Source: Paraburkholderia sp. PGU19
GTDB taxonomy: Bacteria > Pseudomonadota > Gammaproteobacteria > Burkholderiales > Burkholderiaceae
Assembly (NCBI RefSeq): GCF_013426915.1
Contig: NZ_AP023179.1
Span: forward strand, 2,666,001 to 2,730,000
Direction: 5' to 3'
Length of the DNA stretch: 64,000 nucleotides
The position numbers and the translations under genes are program-made. How positions within the stretch are numbered: the first letter of the stretch is position 1; each line of letters opens with the position of its first letter. The notes beneath the pieces were generated by a model. The model ran no database searches and was not told the DNA's origin. It saw only the letters and a list, made by a program, of their open reading frames with translations. Positions 16,358-25,334 of this stretch are shown one piece after another.

Positions 16358-18639
16358 CAGGAATCGCGCACGCAATCGACGAAGTACTCGATGCGCCCGT
16401 TGATCGTCTCGCCGACCAGCCCGTGGATATCCGTATGGAAGCCCGGGAAGCGCTCGTTGAACTCGCGCGCAAAGCGCAGATAGTTGACGATGGTCCTGTT
16501 GAAGCGCTCGCCCGGAATCAGCAGCGGAATGCCCGGCGGGTACGGCGTCAGCAGGATCGACGTGACGCGGCCTTCGAGTTCGTCGATGGGCACGCGGTCG
16601 ATCTCGCGGTGCGCGAGCTTCGCGAAGGCGTCGGACGGTTTCATCGCGGGCTCCATGCTCGACAGGTACATCTCCGTCGTCAGACGCGCGATGTCGTTCG
16701 CACGATAGACGCTGTGGATCTGCTCGCACAGATCGCGCAGGCCGATGCGCTCGTACGCCGGATGCTGCGCGACGAACTCGGGCAGCACGCGCCACAGCGG
16801 CTGATTGTTGTCGTAGTCGTCCTTGAACTGCTGGAGTTCGGTGACCATCGAGTTCCAGCGGCCCTTCGTGATGCCGATCGTGAACATGATGAAGAACGAG
16901 TACAGCCCCGTCTTCTCGACGATGATGCCGTGCTCGGCCAGATACTTCGTGACGATCGCCGCGGGAATGCCCGTCTCGCCGAATTCGCCGTCCACGTCGA
17001 GCCCCGGCGTGATGATCGTCGCCTTGATCGGGTCGAGCATGTTGAAGCCGTCCGCAAGCGGGCCGAAGCCGTGCCAGCGGTCGTTCGGACGCAGCATCCA
17101 GTCGTCGCGCGAGCCGATGCCCTCTTCCGCGAGATGCTCCGGGCCCCAGACCTTGAAGAACCAGTCGTCGCCGTATTCGGCGTCGACCTTGCGCATCGCG
17201 CGGCGGAAGTCGAGCGCCTCCGCAATCGATTCCTCGACCAGTGCCGTGCCGCCTGGCGGCTCCATCATCGCCGCCGCCACGTCGCACGACGCGATGATCG
17301 CGTACTGCGGCGAAGTGGACGTGTGCATCAGATACGCCTCGTTGAAGCGATGGCGGTCGAAGGTGCTGTTCTCGCTGTCCTGCACGACAATCTGCGAAGC
17401 CTGCGAAATGCCCGCCAGCAGCTTGTGCGTGGAGTGCGTCGCGAACACCAGCGCGCCCGTGCGCGGACGGCCCGCGCCGATCGCGTGCATGTCCTGATAG
17501 AACTCGTGGAACTCGGCGTGCGGCAGCCACGCTTCGTCGAAGTGCAGCGTATCGAGCAGATCGCCGAGCAGGTCCTTGATCATTTCGACGTTGTAGATCA
17601 CGCCGTCGTACGTGCTCTGCGTGATCGTCAGGATGCGCGGCTTGAGGTTCGGGTTCTTCGCCAGCGCTTCGCGCGCGAACGGATTCGCCTCGATCTTCTT
17701 GCGGATGTTTTCCGGCTTGAACTCGTCGCGCGGAATCGGTCCGATGATGCCGAAGTGATTGCGCGTCGGCGTCAGGAACACGGGGATCGCGTGCGTCATC
17801 GTGATCGCGTGCAGGATCGACTTGTGGCAGTTGCGGTCCACCAGCACGATGTCGCCGGGCGCAACGGTTGCGTGCCAGACGATCTTGTTCGACGTCGACG
17901 TGCCGTTCGTCACGAAGAACAGATGGTCCGCGCTGAAGATGCGCGCCGCGTTGCGCTCGGAAGCGGCAACGGGGCCGGTGTGATCGAGCAGCTGGCCCAG
18001 TTCGTCGACGGCATTGCAGACGTCCGCGCGCAGCATGTTCTCGCCGAAGAACTGGTGGAACATCTGGCCGAGCGGGTTCTTCAGGAACGCGACACCGCCC
18101 GAATGGCCCGGGCAGTGCCACGAGTACGAGCCTTCGTCCGCGTACTGCACCAGTTCCTTGAAGAACGGCGGCGCGAGCGAATCGAGATACACCTTCGCCT
18201 CGCGGATGATGTGCCGCGCGACGAATTCCGGCGTGTCCTCGAACATGTGGATGAAGCCGTGCAGTTCGCGCAGGATATCGTTCGGCAGATGGCGCGAGGT
18301 GCGCGTTTCGCCATACAGGAAGATGGGGATGTCGGCATTGCGCTTGCGCACGGCCTCGACGAACGCGCGCAGATCGATGATCGCGGGCGCGATATCGGGC
18401 GCTTCGCCATCGCCATTCTCGACGTAGGGCAGCAGTTCATCGTCGTCGATCGACAGGATGAAGCACGACGCGCGGCTCGACTGCTGCGCGAACGACGTCA
18501 GATCGCCATAGCTCGTGAGACCCAGCACTTCCGCGCCTTCTTTCTCGATAGCCTCGGCAAGCGCCCGGATGCCGGAACCCGAGATGTTCTCGGAGCGGAA
18601 GTCCTCGTCGATGATGACGACGGGAAAACGAAACTTCAT
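16357..18639 (-). CDS. Orn/Lys/Arg decarboxylase (biodegradative, PLP-dependent)
   Basis: A 760-residue fold-type I decarboxylase with the full domain order: N-terminal wing (MKFRFPVVIIDEDFRSENIS to about 130), PLP domain with SWHCPGHSGGVAFLKNP, TNGTSTSNKIVWHA, FDEAWLPHAEFHEFY and the PLP-Lys motif ATHSTHKLLAGISQAS (about residue 409), then the C-terminal domain. It converts a basic amino acid to its polyamine with proton uptake, aiding acid resistance or polyamine supply. Sequence alone does not tell arginine from lysine or ornithine. It precedes, and overlaps by one base, an LprI-like gene. No antiporter gene is adjacent, unlike the adiA/adiC or cadA/cadB pairs. Confidence 0.93.
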   Translation of the reverse strand: MKFRFPVVIIDEDFRSENISGSGIRALAEAIEKEGAEVLGLTSYGDLTSFAQQSSRASCFILSIDDDELLPYVENGDGEAPDIAPAIIDLRAFVEAVRKRNADIPIFLYGETRTSRHLPNDILRELHGFIHMFEDTPEFVARHIIREAKVYLDSLAPPFFKELVQYADEGSYSWHCPGHSGGVAFLKNPLGQMFHQFFGENMLRADVCNAVDELGQLLDHTGPVAASERNAARIFSADHLFFVTNGTSTSNKIVWHATVAPGDIVLVDRNCHKSILHAITMTHAIPVFLTPTRNHFGIIGPIPRDEFKPENIRKKIEANPFAREALAKNPNLKPRILTITQSTYDGVIYNVEMIKDLLGDLLDTLHFDEAWLPHAEFHEFYQDMHAIGAGRPRTGALVFATHSTHKLLAGISQASQIVVQDSENSTFDRHRFNEAYLMHTSTSPQYAIIASCDVAAAMMEPPGGTALVEESIAEALDFRRAMRKVDAEYGDDWFFKVWGPEHLAEEGIGSRDDWMLRPNDRWHGFGPLADGFNMLDPIKATIITPGLDVDGEFGETGIPAAIVTKYLAEHGIIVEKTGLYSFFIMFTIGITKGRWNSMVTELQQFKDDYDNNQPLWRVLPEFVAQHPAYERIGLRDLCEQIHSVYRANDIARLTTEMYLSSMEPAMKPSDAFAKLAHREIDRVPIDELEGRVTSILLTPYPPGIPLLIPGERFNRTIVNYLRFAREFNERFPGFHTDIHGLVGETINGRIEYFVDCVRDS

Positions 18640-18650
18640 GTGCGATTCTC

Positions 18651-18688
18651 CAAAAAGAACGACCGCTGCTTATTGAAGCGCAGCGGTC
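18651..18688 (-). terminator. Terminator of dcd
   Basis: On the minus strand, stem GACCGCTGC (18688-18680) / GCAGCGGTC (18669-18661) with a 10-base loop is followed by GTTCTTTTT, ending at 18651. It lies between the dcd stop and the decarboxylase start. Confidence 0.75.
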
Positions 18689-18722
18689 ACCCGGATAGCT
18701 GGTGATTCAATGCGCGGTTGCG

Positions 18723-19292
18723 TTACGTCTTCGGTAACGTCACGCCATGCTGACCTTGATATTTGCCGCCGCGATCCGCGTACGACACGTCGCAGATTTC
18801 GTCGCTTTCAAAGAACAGCACCTGCGCAACGCCTTCGTTCGCGTAGATTTTCGCAGGCAAAGGTGTCGTATTTGAGAATTCGAGCGTAACGTGCCCTTCC
18901 CATTCCGGTTCGAACGGCGTCACGTTGACGATGATGCCGCAGCGCGCATACGTCGATTTGCCCAGACACACCGTCAGCACGCTGCGCGGAATGCGGAAAT
19001 ATTCGACCGTGCGCGCGAGCGCGAACGAGTTGGGCGGAATGATGCAGACGTCGCCCTTGAAATCGACAAACGATTTCTCGTCAAAGTTCTTCGGATCGAC
19101 GATGGTCGAGTTGATGTTCGTGAAGATCTTGAATTCGTCGGCGCAGCGGATGTCGTAGCCGTAGCTCGACGTGCCGTAGCTGACGATCTTGCGACCGTCT
19201 TCCGTCACACGCACCTGGTCTGGCGCGAACGGCTCGATCATCTTGTGCTCTGCGGCCATGCGCCGGATCCACTTGTCGGATTTGATGCTCAT
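18723..19292 (-). CDS. dcd: dCTP deaminase
   Basis: Deaminates dCTP to dUTP for thymidylate synthesis. The 189 residues start [20 protein letters not shown] and contain [40 protein letters not shown] (with the catalytic Glu) and the end [17 protein letters not shown], matching the family across its whole length. It is separated from the decarboxylase gene by its own terminator. No partner gene for dUTPase is close. Confidence 0.96.
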   Translation of the reverse strand: MSIKSDKWIRRMAAEHKMIEPFAPDQVRVTEDGRKIVSYGTSSYGYDIRCADEFKIFTNINSTIVDPKNFDEKSFVDFKGDVCIIPPNSFALARTVEYFRIPRSVLTVCLGKSTYARCGIIVNVTPFEPEWEGHVTLEFSNTTPLPAKIYANEGVAQVLFFESDEICDVSYADRGGKYQGQHGVTLPKT

Positions 19293-19602
19293 AGGTGAAC
19301 GCTGCTGACGGGGTGAAATCGGGCCGGCTGACGCTTGCGCGCCGCTTTCGCAACGCGTGCCGCCGGACGAAAGGCGCTTATTTTACGCGAACCTGGCGGG
19401 CGCGCCCGATGCGAGCCGAATCGCGTGCGCGAACGTGCCGCGCAATGGCGCGCGCCGGCCTGACAGCCGTCGACGATGCAATACGGATATCTGCGGGAAT
19501 TGAAGCGGAAACGGGCGGAAGAACAGGTGTTTGCGTACCGCGCAAACGATTGGCGGACAGGAGAAGGGGCGATGCAGTATGAACTCGCGTGAATGAGCCT
19601 GT

Positions 19603-20136
19603 TTATTGACGGATCAGCCCGCACGCGATTGCGGGACCGGCGTCATGTTGCGGATACGCGTAGGGATCGGACGCTTCGCGGTGGACCAGCACGGCGCGCT
19701 GCAGCACGGAACGCACGCCGTCGAGCGAGACATCCGGCGCGACGATGAAGCCCGCCGCCACGCCCGCCGCGTCCGCGTGGATATTGCCCAGATCGCCCTC
19801 GACGCGAGCGCCCGACTTCAGGCGCTCCGCAGCGGGCGCGAACACGGCGCCCGCGCCCGCGCCGTCGGCGGAATTGCAGTCGCCGCGATCGTGCACCTGC
19901 AGCGCGTGATCGCTGTTCGGCGGCAAGCCCGTGAGGTTGTAGGTGACCTGAACACCATCCGAACGCTCGATGAACGTGACCATGCCGCGCGCCTGGTTGC
20001 CCAGCGTCGGCAGCAGTTGCGCGTCAGCGCGTTTCTCCTGTGGCTTCAGGAAGCCCATGCACCCTGACAGCAGGGCGCTGGTCGCAGCCAGGACGACGAT
20101 GGTCTTGATCGCCTTGCCGCTGATTCGTTTTCTCAT
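19603..20136 (-). CDS. Cu/Zn superoxide dismutase-like lipoprotein with degraded metal site
   Basis: 177 residues; lipobox ATSALLSGC (Cys about residue 26). The SodC fold is recognisable: NLTGLPPNSDHALQVHDRGDC, GDLGNIHADAAGVAAGF and the end AGPAIACGLI. Compared with active SodC (HGFHVH, GGHFNP, ERHVGDL), this protein reads HALQVH, GAVFAP and ARVEGDL. One copper His becomes Gln, the bridging His becomes Val, and zinc His residues are missing; one His (VHREA) and one Asp remain. An unregulated enzyme of normal activity is unlikely. It may be a structural or binding protein. The start at 20136 has AGAGGA just upstream. Confidence 0.85.
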   Translation of the reverse strand: MRKRISGKAIKTIVVLAATSALLSGCMGFLKPQEKRADAQLLPTLGNQARGMVTFIERSDGVQVTYNLTGLPPNSDHALQVHDRGDCNSADGAGAGAVFAPAAERLKSGARVEGDLGNIHADAAGVAAGFIVAPDVSLDGVRSVLQRAVLVHREASDPYAYPQHDAGPAIACGLIRQ

Positions 20137-20309
20137 GCGATCCTCTTGTCGAGCGCCGGCCGCCCCCGCGACCGCGTTGCCGGACCTGATGAAGCCGACA
20201 TGATACCGCGAGCGGGGCCGCATTCAGACCCCTTTCTACCCGCTCCCTGAAGAGTTGTTCGACCCGTTGTTCAGTTGCGCCGCGCCGGCCAGACTGGGCG
20301 TTTCGCGCC

Positions 20310-21398
20310 TTATGTGTTCTGCACGACGATGGTCGGGAACTTCGAACTCATGTCGCGCGAGCGCTCGGCGATATGAATCGCGACCTTGCGCGCAATCGTC
20401 CGATAGATCTCCGCGATGCGGCCGTCCGGGTCCGCAACCACGGTGGGCGTGCCCGAGTCGGCCTGTTCGCGGATCGCGATGTCAAGCGGCAGGCTGCCGA
20501 GCACGTCGACGCCATATTCCTTCGACATCCGCTCCGCCCCGCCCGTGCCGAAGATATGCTCTTCGTGGCCGCAGTTCGAGCAGATATGCAGGCCCATGTT
20601 CTCGACGATGCCGAGAATCGGAATGCCCACCTTCTCGAACATCTTCAAGCCCTTCTTCGCATCGAGCAACGCAATGTCCTGCGGCGTCGTGACGATCACG
20701 GCGCCCGTCACGGGCACGCGCTGCGACAGCGTGAGCTGGATATCACCCGTGCCTGGCGGCATGTCGACGATCAGGTAGTCGAGATCCTTCCAGTTGGTCT
20801 GACGCAGCAGTTGCTCCAGCGCGGACGTGGCCATCGGGCCGCGCCACACCATCGGGTTGTCCCGCTCGACGAGAAAGCCGATCGAGTTCGCCTGCACGCC
20901 ATGGCCTGCCATCGGGTTCATCGACTGGCCGTCGGGCGATTCGGGACGGCCTTCGATGCCGAGCATCATCGGCAGCGACGGGCCGTAGATGTCGGCATCC
21001 AGAATACCCACCGACGCGCCTTCGCTCGCCAGCGCAAGCGCGAGATTCACGGCCGTCGTGCTCTTGCCGACACCGCCCTTGCCCGACGCAACGGCCACGA
21101 TATTCTTCACGTTCGGCAACAGTTTGACGCCCCGCTGCACGGTATGCGCAGCGATGTCCTGCGACACTTGCACGCGCGCCGATTCGACGCCAGGCACCGC
21201 GCGCAGCTTGTTCTCGACGAGCGCGCGGATCGCTTCGAACTGACGCCTGGCCGGATAGCCGAGTACCACGTCGACGCTGACCGTGGCACCATCGACGTTG
21301 ACGTTCTTGAAGTTCTTCGCTGCCGCGAAGGGCTTCTGGGTGTTGGGGTCGGTGATGGCTGCGAGGGCCGCGTCTACCAAAGCCCGATCGATGCTCAT
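20310..21398 (-). CDS. apbC: Iron-sulfur cluster carrier protein ApbC (Mrp/NBP35 family)
   Basis: A 362-residue P-loop ATPase that carries Fe-S clusters to target proteins. The N-terminal MIP18-like domain (MSIDRALVDAALAAITDPNT) is followed by AVASGKGGVGKSTTAVNLAL (deviant Walker A), ILDADIYGPSLPMMLG, DYLIVDMPPGTGD and the cluster-binding pair HICSNCGHEE. Start at 21398 (MSIDRA) is preferred to the Met at 21485, which adds residues outside the family. In Burkholderiaceae it is commonly near metG, as here. Confidence 0.94.
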   Translation of the reverse strand: MSIDRALVDAALAAITDPNTQKPFAAAKNFKNVNVDGATVSVDVVLGYPARRQFEAIRALVENKLRAVPGVESARVQVSQDIAAHTVQRGVKLLPNVKNIVAVASGKGGVGKSTTAVNLALALASEGASVGILDADIYGPSLPMMLGIEGRPESPDGQSMNPMAGHGVQANSIGFLVERDNPMVWRGPMATSALEQLLRQTNWKDLDYLIVDMPPGTGDIQLTLSQRVPVTGAVIVTTPQDIALLDAKKGLKMFEKVGIPILGIVENMGLHICSNCGHEEHIFGTGGAERMSKEYGVDVLGSLPLDIAIREQADSGTPTVVADPDGRIAEIYRTIARKVAIHIAERSRDMSSKFPTIVVQNT

Positions 21399-21668
21399 TG
21401 AGTCTCCGTGGGAACGCTTGGCGCAGTGCGCGATCGAAGTCTGCGCCACACGCCTGAAATATTGAAAGAAATTGTTAGCCGGCATTGCCTAAAACCTGTC
21501 TCATTGGCACGCTTGCCGCGCAAGTTTTGCAATAGGGCCGAATCGTCGCCTGCCCAGTCGTCATTGTAGTGGCTGGCGCGGGGGCCTGCCGGAAGACCCT
21601 TTCCGGCTGTCGGCACGGTTCACGAGCCCTTGCAACTGTTGACCGTTTAATTAAAGAGAGGAACCTGA

Positions 21669-22319
21669 ATGAATGCAAAAATCATGACCCGTCTGTCGGC
21701 ACTGGCTGTCGTCGGCGCGCTGCTCGGCGGATGCGCGACCCAGCAAGGCACGGATACGGCCGTTGGCACGGGCGTCGGCGCAGGCACGGGCGCCGCACTC
21801 GGCGCGATCTTCGGCGGCGGCAAGGGCGCTGCGATCGGCGCCGGCGTCGGCGCGGCTGTCGGCGGCGTCACTGGCTACAACTGGCAGAACATCAAGAACA
21901 AGCTGTCGGGCGCGACGAAGGGCACGGGCACGCAGATCACCGAGCAGCCGGACGGCTCGCTCAAGCTGAACATCCCGAGCTCGGTCACGTTCGACACGAA
22001 CAGCTACGCGATCAAGTCGTCGTTCGCTCCCGTGCTGACGCAGGTTGCACAAACGCTGAACCAGAACCCGGAAGTCGTCGCGCAAGTCGTGGGCCACACG
22101 GACAGCACCGGCCAGCCCGCGTACAACCAGACGCTTTCCGTCAACCGCGCGCAAAGCGTCGTGAATCAGCTCGCGCAAGACGGCGTCGCGCAGCAGCGCC
22201 TCGCGGCTTCGGGCATGGGCGCCAACCAGCCGATCGCCGACAACAACACGGAAGCCGGCCGCGCGCAGAACCGTCGCGTGGAAATCTACCTGCGCGCGAT
22301 GGCGCAGCACGCGCAATAA
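21669..22319 (+). CDS. OmpA-family lipoprotein with glycine zipper (YiaD-like)
   Basis: 216 residues. Lipobox ALLGGC (Cys about residue 22), then an extended Gly zipper (GTGVGAGTGAALGAIFGGG and GAAIGAGVGAAVGGVTG), then the OmpA peptidoglycan-binding domain from about 95 (VTFDTNSYAIKSSF, VVGHTDSTGQPAYNQTLSVN, NRRVEIYLRA). It probably sits in the outer membrane and binds peptidoglycan. Ribosome binding site GAGAGGAAC is 6-13 bases upstream. Its mRNA ends in a strongly structured 3' region and a terminator at 22512-22537. Confidence 0.9.
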   Translation: MNAKIMTRLSALAVVGALLGGCATQQGTDTAVGTGVGAGTGAALGAIFGGGKGAAIGAGVGAAVGGVTGYNWQNIKNKLSGATKGTGTQITEQPDGSLKLNIPSSVTFDTNSYAIKSSFAPVLTQVAQTLNQNPEVVAQVVGHTDSTGQPAYNQTLSVNRAQSVVNQLAQDGVAQQRLAASGMGANQPIADNNTEAGRAQNRRVEIYLRAMAQHAQ

Positions 22320-22330
22320 GTTTTTCGCGG

Positions 22331-22537
22331 AAAGACAGACCAGACCTGGAATTCGCCAGCCAGTTCGCCACGCGCGTCGAGGTAAACCTCGGACGGGTCT
22401 CACAAGCGGATCGAAAAATTTTTCGAACTCTTGTGAAATTCCACGGTCTGTCTTTACGGTACGTGTGCGGCGATGCCGCCGCGTCACCATTCTCCTCTTG
22501 TCGTTGTTGCTCCGGGGCCCATAGCCCCGGTTTTTTT
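22331..22537 (+). ncRNA. Structured 3' region of the OmpA-like lipoprotein mRNA; possible 3'UTR-derived sRNA
   Basis: The sequence folds as a branched structure: outer stem AAAGACAGACC (22331-22341) / GGTCTGTCTTT (22445-22455), continued by TGGAATT (22347-22353) / AATTCCA (22437-22443). Inside are a hairpin at CGAGGTAAACCTCG and a long one, TCACAAG (22400-22406) / CTTGTGA (22430-22436), capped by the 16-bp palindrome TCGAAAAATTTTTCGA (22411-22426). It ends in a clear terminator. This is too ordered for chance, but no known RNA family is recognised and expression is not shown. Confidence 0.45.
22512..22537 (+). terminator. Rho-independent terminator after the OmpA-like gene
   Basis: Stem CCGGGGC (22512-22518) / GCCCCGG (22524-22530), 5-base loop, then seven T. 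Confidence 0.9.
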
Positions 22538-22842
22538 GCCTGCAATTTGTCCGCGTTTTGCCCACTCCTCGCGTTCTTTCCGCAGGCGATGCCTCCCAAT
22601 TCTTCCTCGCATCGCGTACGAGCCCTGCTCCATCATTCCCCACGCGCTGCCGCTAACAGTTCACACTGGTAAAATCGCCGATTCGGGCCGGTTCCGCGCG
22701 CGACGAGAGTCCGCGAAGCCGCGTTCGACACCCGAGCTGCATGAGCGGACACCCCGCCCATGTGGTCCTGGGCACAGCGCCGTCCACTGACGCCGAAACG
22801 TCGTGACGGCCGCCCGTACCTTCCGCCAGTCCATAGACCCAC
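22538..22842. other. Upstream region of metG
   Basis: About 300 bases without a gene. A -10-like TAAAAT at 22670-22675 is the best promoter candidate for metG, but its -35 is weak. It implies a leader of roughly 165 bases, in which I do not see a riboswitch or T-box. Confidence 0.4.
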
Positions 22843-25023
22843 ATGTCAGCAACCGACGCCACCGCGGTTCAATCCGCGGACCTCACCGCCGCCGGCGCGC
22901 CGAAGGGCCGCCGCCAGATCCTCGTCACGTCTGCCCTGCCGTACGCGAACGGGCAAATCCATATCGGCCATCTGGTCGAATATATCCAGACGGACATCTG
23001 GGTCCGCGCGCTGCGAATGCACGGGCACGAGGTCTACTACGTCGGCGCCGACGACACGCACGGCACCCCGATCATGCTGAAGGCGGAGCAGGAAGGCATC
23101 ACGCCGAAGCAGCTGATCGAGCGCGTGTGGCAGGAGCACAAGCGCGACTTCGACAACTTCGGCATTTCGTTCGACAACTACTACTCGACGGATTCCGAAG
23201 AGAACCGCGTATTGTCTGAATCGATCTACACGGCTTTGCAGAAGGCCGGTCTGATCGAAGCGCGCGACATCGAGCAGGCGTACGACCCCGTCAAGGAAAT
23301 GTTCCTGCCCGACCGCTTCATCAAGGGCGAGTGCCCGAAGTGCCACGCGAAGGACCAGTACGGCGACAACTGCGAAGTGTGCGGCTCGACCTATCAGCCG
23401 ACCGAGCTGATCAACCCGTATTCGGTCGTGTCGGGCGCGACGCCCGTGAAGAAGACTTCGACGCACTACTTCTTCAAGCTGTCCGATCCGCGCTGCGAGA
23501 ATTTCCTGCGCGGCTGGGTCGGCGGCCTCGCCCAGCAGGAAGCGACCAACAAGATGCGCGAATGGCTCGGCGACGCGGGCGAAGCGAAGCTCGCCGACTG
23601 GGACATCTCGCGCGACGCGCCCTACTTCGGCTTCGAGATTCCCGGCGCGCCGGGCAAGTACTTCTACGTGTGGCTGGACGCGCCCGTCGGCTACTACGCG
23701 AGCTTCCGCAATCTGGCGGAAAAACGCGGCCTCGATTTCGACGCGTGGGTGCAGAAGGGTTCGACGACCGAGCAGTATCACTTCATCGGCAAGGACATCC
23801 TGTATTTCCACACGCTGTTCTGGCCGGCAATGCTCGAGTTCTCGGGCCACCGCACGCCGACCAACGTGTTCGCGCACGGCTTCCTGACCGTCGACGGCGC
23901 GAAAATGTCGAAGTCGCGCGGCACCTTCATCACGGCCAATAGCGTGATCGAAACGGGCATGAACCCGGAATGGCTGCGCTACTACTTCGCGGCCAAGCTG
24001 AACAGCACGATGGAAGACATCGACCTGAACCTGGAAGACTTCCAGGCGCGCGTGAACAGCGACCTCGTCGGCAAGTACGTGAACATTGCGAGCCGCGCGG
24101 CGGGTTTCCTGATCAAGCGCTTCGACGGCCGCGTGCAGGACAGCGCGATGCAGCATCCGCTGCTCGCGTCGTTGCGCACGGCGATTCCGCAGATCGCCGC
24201 GCACTACGAAGCACGCGACTATGGCCGCGCGCTGCGTCAGACGATGGAACTCGCGGACGCCGTCAACGCATACGTCGATACGGCCAAGCCGTGGGATCAG
24301 GCGAAGGACCCGGCCAATGCCGTCGCGCTGCACGAGACGTGCAGCGTCTCGCTGGAGGCGTTCCGTCTGCTATCGCTCGCGCTTAAGCCCGTGCTGCCGA
24401 AGGTCATCGAAGCGGCCGAATCGTTCCTCGGTATCGAGCCGCTGACTTGGTCGCACGCGAATACGCCGCTGAACTCGGCGCGCGCGATCAACGCGTACAA
24501 GCATCTGATGACGCGCGTCGATCCGAAGCAGATCGACGCGCTGCTCGCCGCTAACCGCGGCTCGCTGCAGCCGACTGCGTCGCCCGAAGCCCAGGCCGCC
24601 GACGCCAAGATCAAGGCCAAGGCGCACGCCAAAGCGACAGCGGCCGCGCACGGCGACGCGCAAGCGAAGCCCGAGGATAGCGGCATCATCTCGATCGACG
24701 ACTTCGCGAAGATCGATCTGCGCATCGCGAAGATCGTCGACTGCCGCGCGGTGGAAGGCTCGGACAAGCTGCTGCAACTCACGCTCGACGTCGGTGAAGA
24801 AAAGACGCGCAACGTGTTCTCGGGCATCAAGTCGGCGTATCAGCCGGAGCAACTGGTCGGCAAGCTGACGGTGATGGTCGCGAACCTCGCGCCGCGCAAG
24901 ATGAAGTTCGGGCTGTCGGAAGGCATGGTGCTCGCGGCATCGGCGGCTGACGAGAAGGCTGAACCGGGCATTTACGTGCTCGAACCGGACAGCGGCGCAA
25001 AGCCCGGCATGCGCGTCAAGTAA
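22843..25023 (+). CDS. metG: Methionine-tRNA ligase
   Basis: 726-residue class I aminoacyl-tRNA synthetase charging tRNA-Met. Key features in order: [18 protein letters not shown] (HIGH motif, about residue 30), zinc-binding [18 protein letters not shown] (about 164), [12 protein letters not shown] (KMSKS, about 352) and a C-terminal tRNA-binding domain ([20 protein letters not shown] onwards) linked by an Ala/Lys-rich hinge. The C-terminal domain dimerises the enzyme. Translation starts at 22843. A strong symmetrical terminator follows. Confidence 0.97.
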   Translation: MSATDATAVQSADLTAAGAPKGRRQILVTSALPYANGQIHIGHLVEYIQTDIWVRALRMHGHEVYYVGADDTHGTPIMLKAEQEGITPKQLIERVWQEHKRDFDNFGISFDNYYSTDSEENRVLSESIYTALQKAGLIEARDIEQAYDPVKEMFLPDRFIKGECPKCHAKDQYGDNCEVCGSTYQPTELINPYSVVSGATPVKKTSTHYFFKLSDPRCENFLRGWVGGLAQQEATNKMREWLGDAGEAKLADWDISRDAPYFGFEIPGAPGKYFYVWLDAPVGYYASFRNLAEKRGLDFDAWVQKGSTTEQYHFIGKDILYFHTLFWPAMLEFSGHRTPTNVFAHGFLTVDGAKMSKSRGTFITANSVIETGMNPEWLRYYFAAKLNSTMEDIDLNLEDFQARVNSDLVGKYVNIASRAAGFLIKRFDGRVQDSAMQHPLLASLRTAIPQIAAHYEARDYGRALRQTMELADAVNAYVDTAKPWDQAKDPANAVALHETCSVSLEAFRLLSLALKPVLPKVIEAAESFLGIEPLTWSHANTPLNSARAINAYKHLMTRVDPKQIDALLAANRGSLQPTASPEAQAADAKIKAKAHAKATAAAHGDAQAKPEDSGIISIDDFAKIDLRIAKIVDCRAVEGSDKLLQLTLDVGEEKTRNVFSGIKSAYQPEQLVGKLTVMVANLAPRKMKFGLSEGMVLAASAADEKAEPGIYVLEPDSGAKPGMRVK

Positions 25024-25065
25024 CGCCGAAGCGGCCATCTTCCCGCGGGGTCCCCGCGCCCACGC

Positions 25066-25098
25066 AAAAAAGCACGTCTCCTGACGTGCTTTTTTTTC
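25066..25098. terminator. Terminator after metG
   Basis: Stem AGCACGTC (25071-25078) / GACGTGCT (25083-25090) with 4-base loop; six A before and nine T after (25090-25098), so it could work in both directions. Confidence 0.9.
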
Positions 25099-25334
25099 GT
25101 CCCTACGACTGCGCTTTTTGCAGCGGGTTCCTTTCTCAAAATAAGACTCCTCCTAGATTCATCCACAGAGAATTCTTCGAAAATCGAGATCGCTTTATGA
25201 GACGCGCGCCGCCGGCCTCTTACGCAGACGGCACGCGCTTCACGGTGGATGCATCAGCCACGCCGCCGCGCCTCCCGCCTTCCATTGAACATGACGCGCT
25301 CGCGCAATCCGAGCCGCTTCCACAGAGCATTGAC

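Noticed and set aside
15754..18705. A 983-codon plus-strand frame over the decarboxylase gene
   Set aside because: Shadow of the decarboxylase and LprI-like genes; no recognised domain, no ribosome binding site.
22331..22455. A simple terminator for the OmpA-like gene
   Set aside because: The stem is too long and branched and lacks a T run; the terminator is at 22512-22537.
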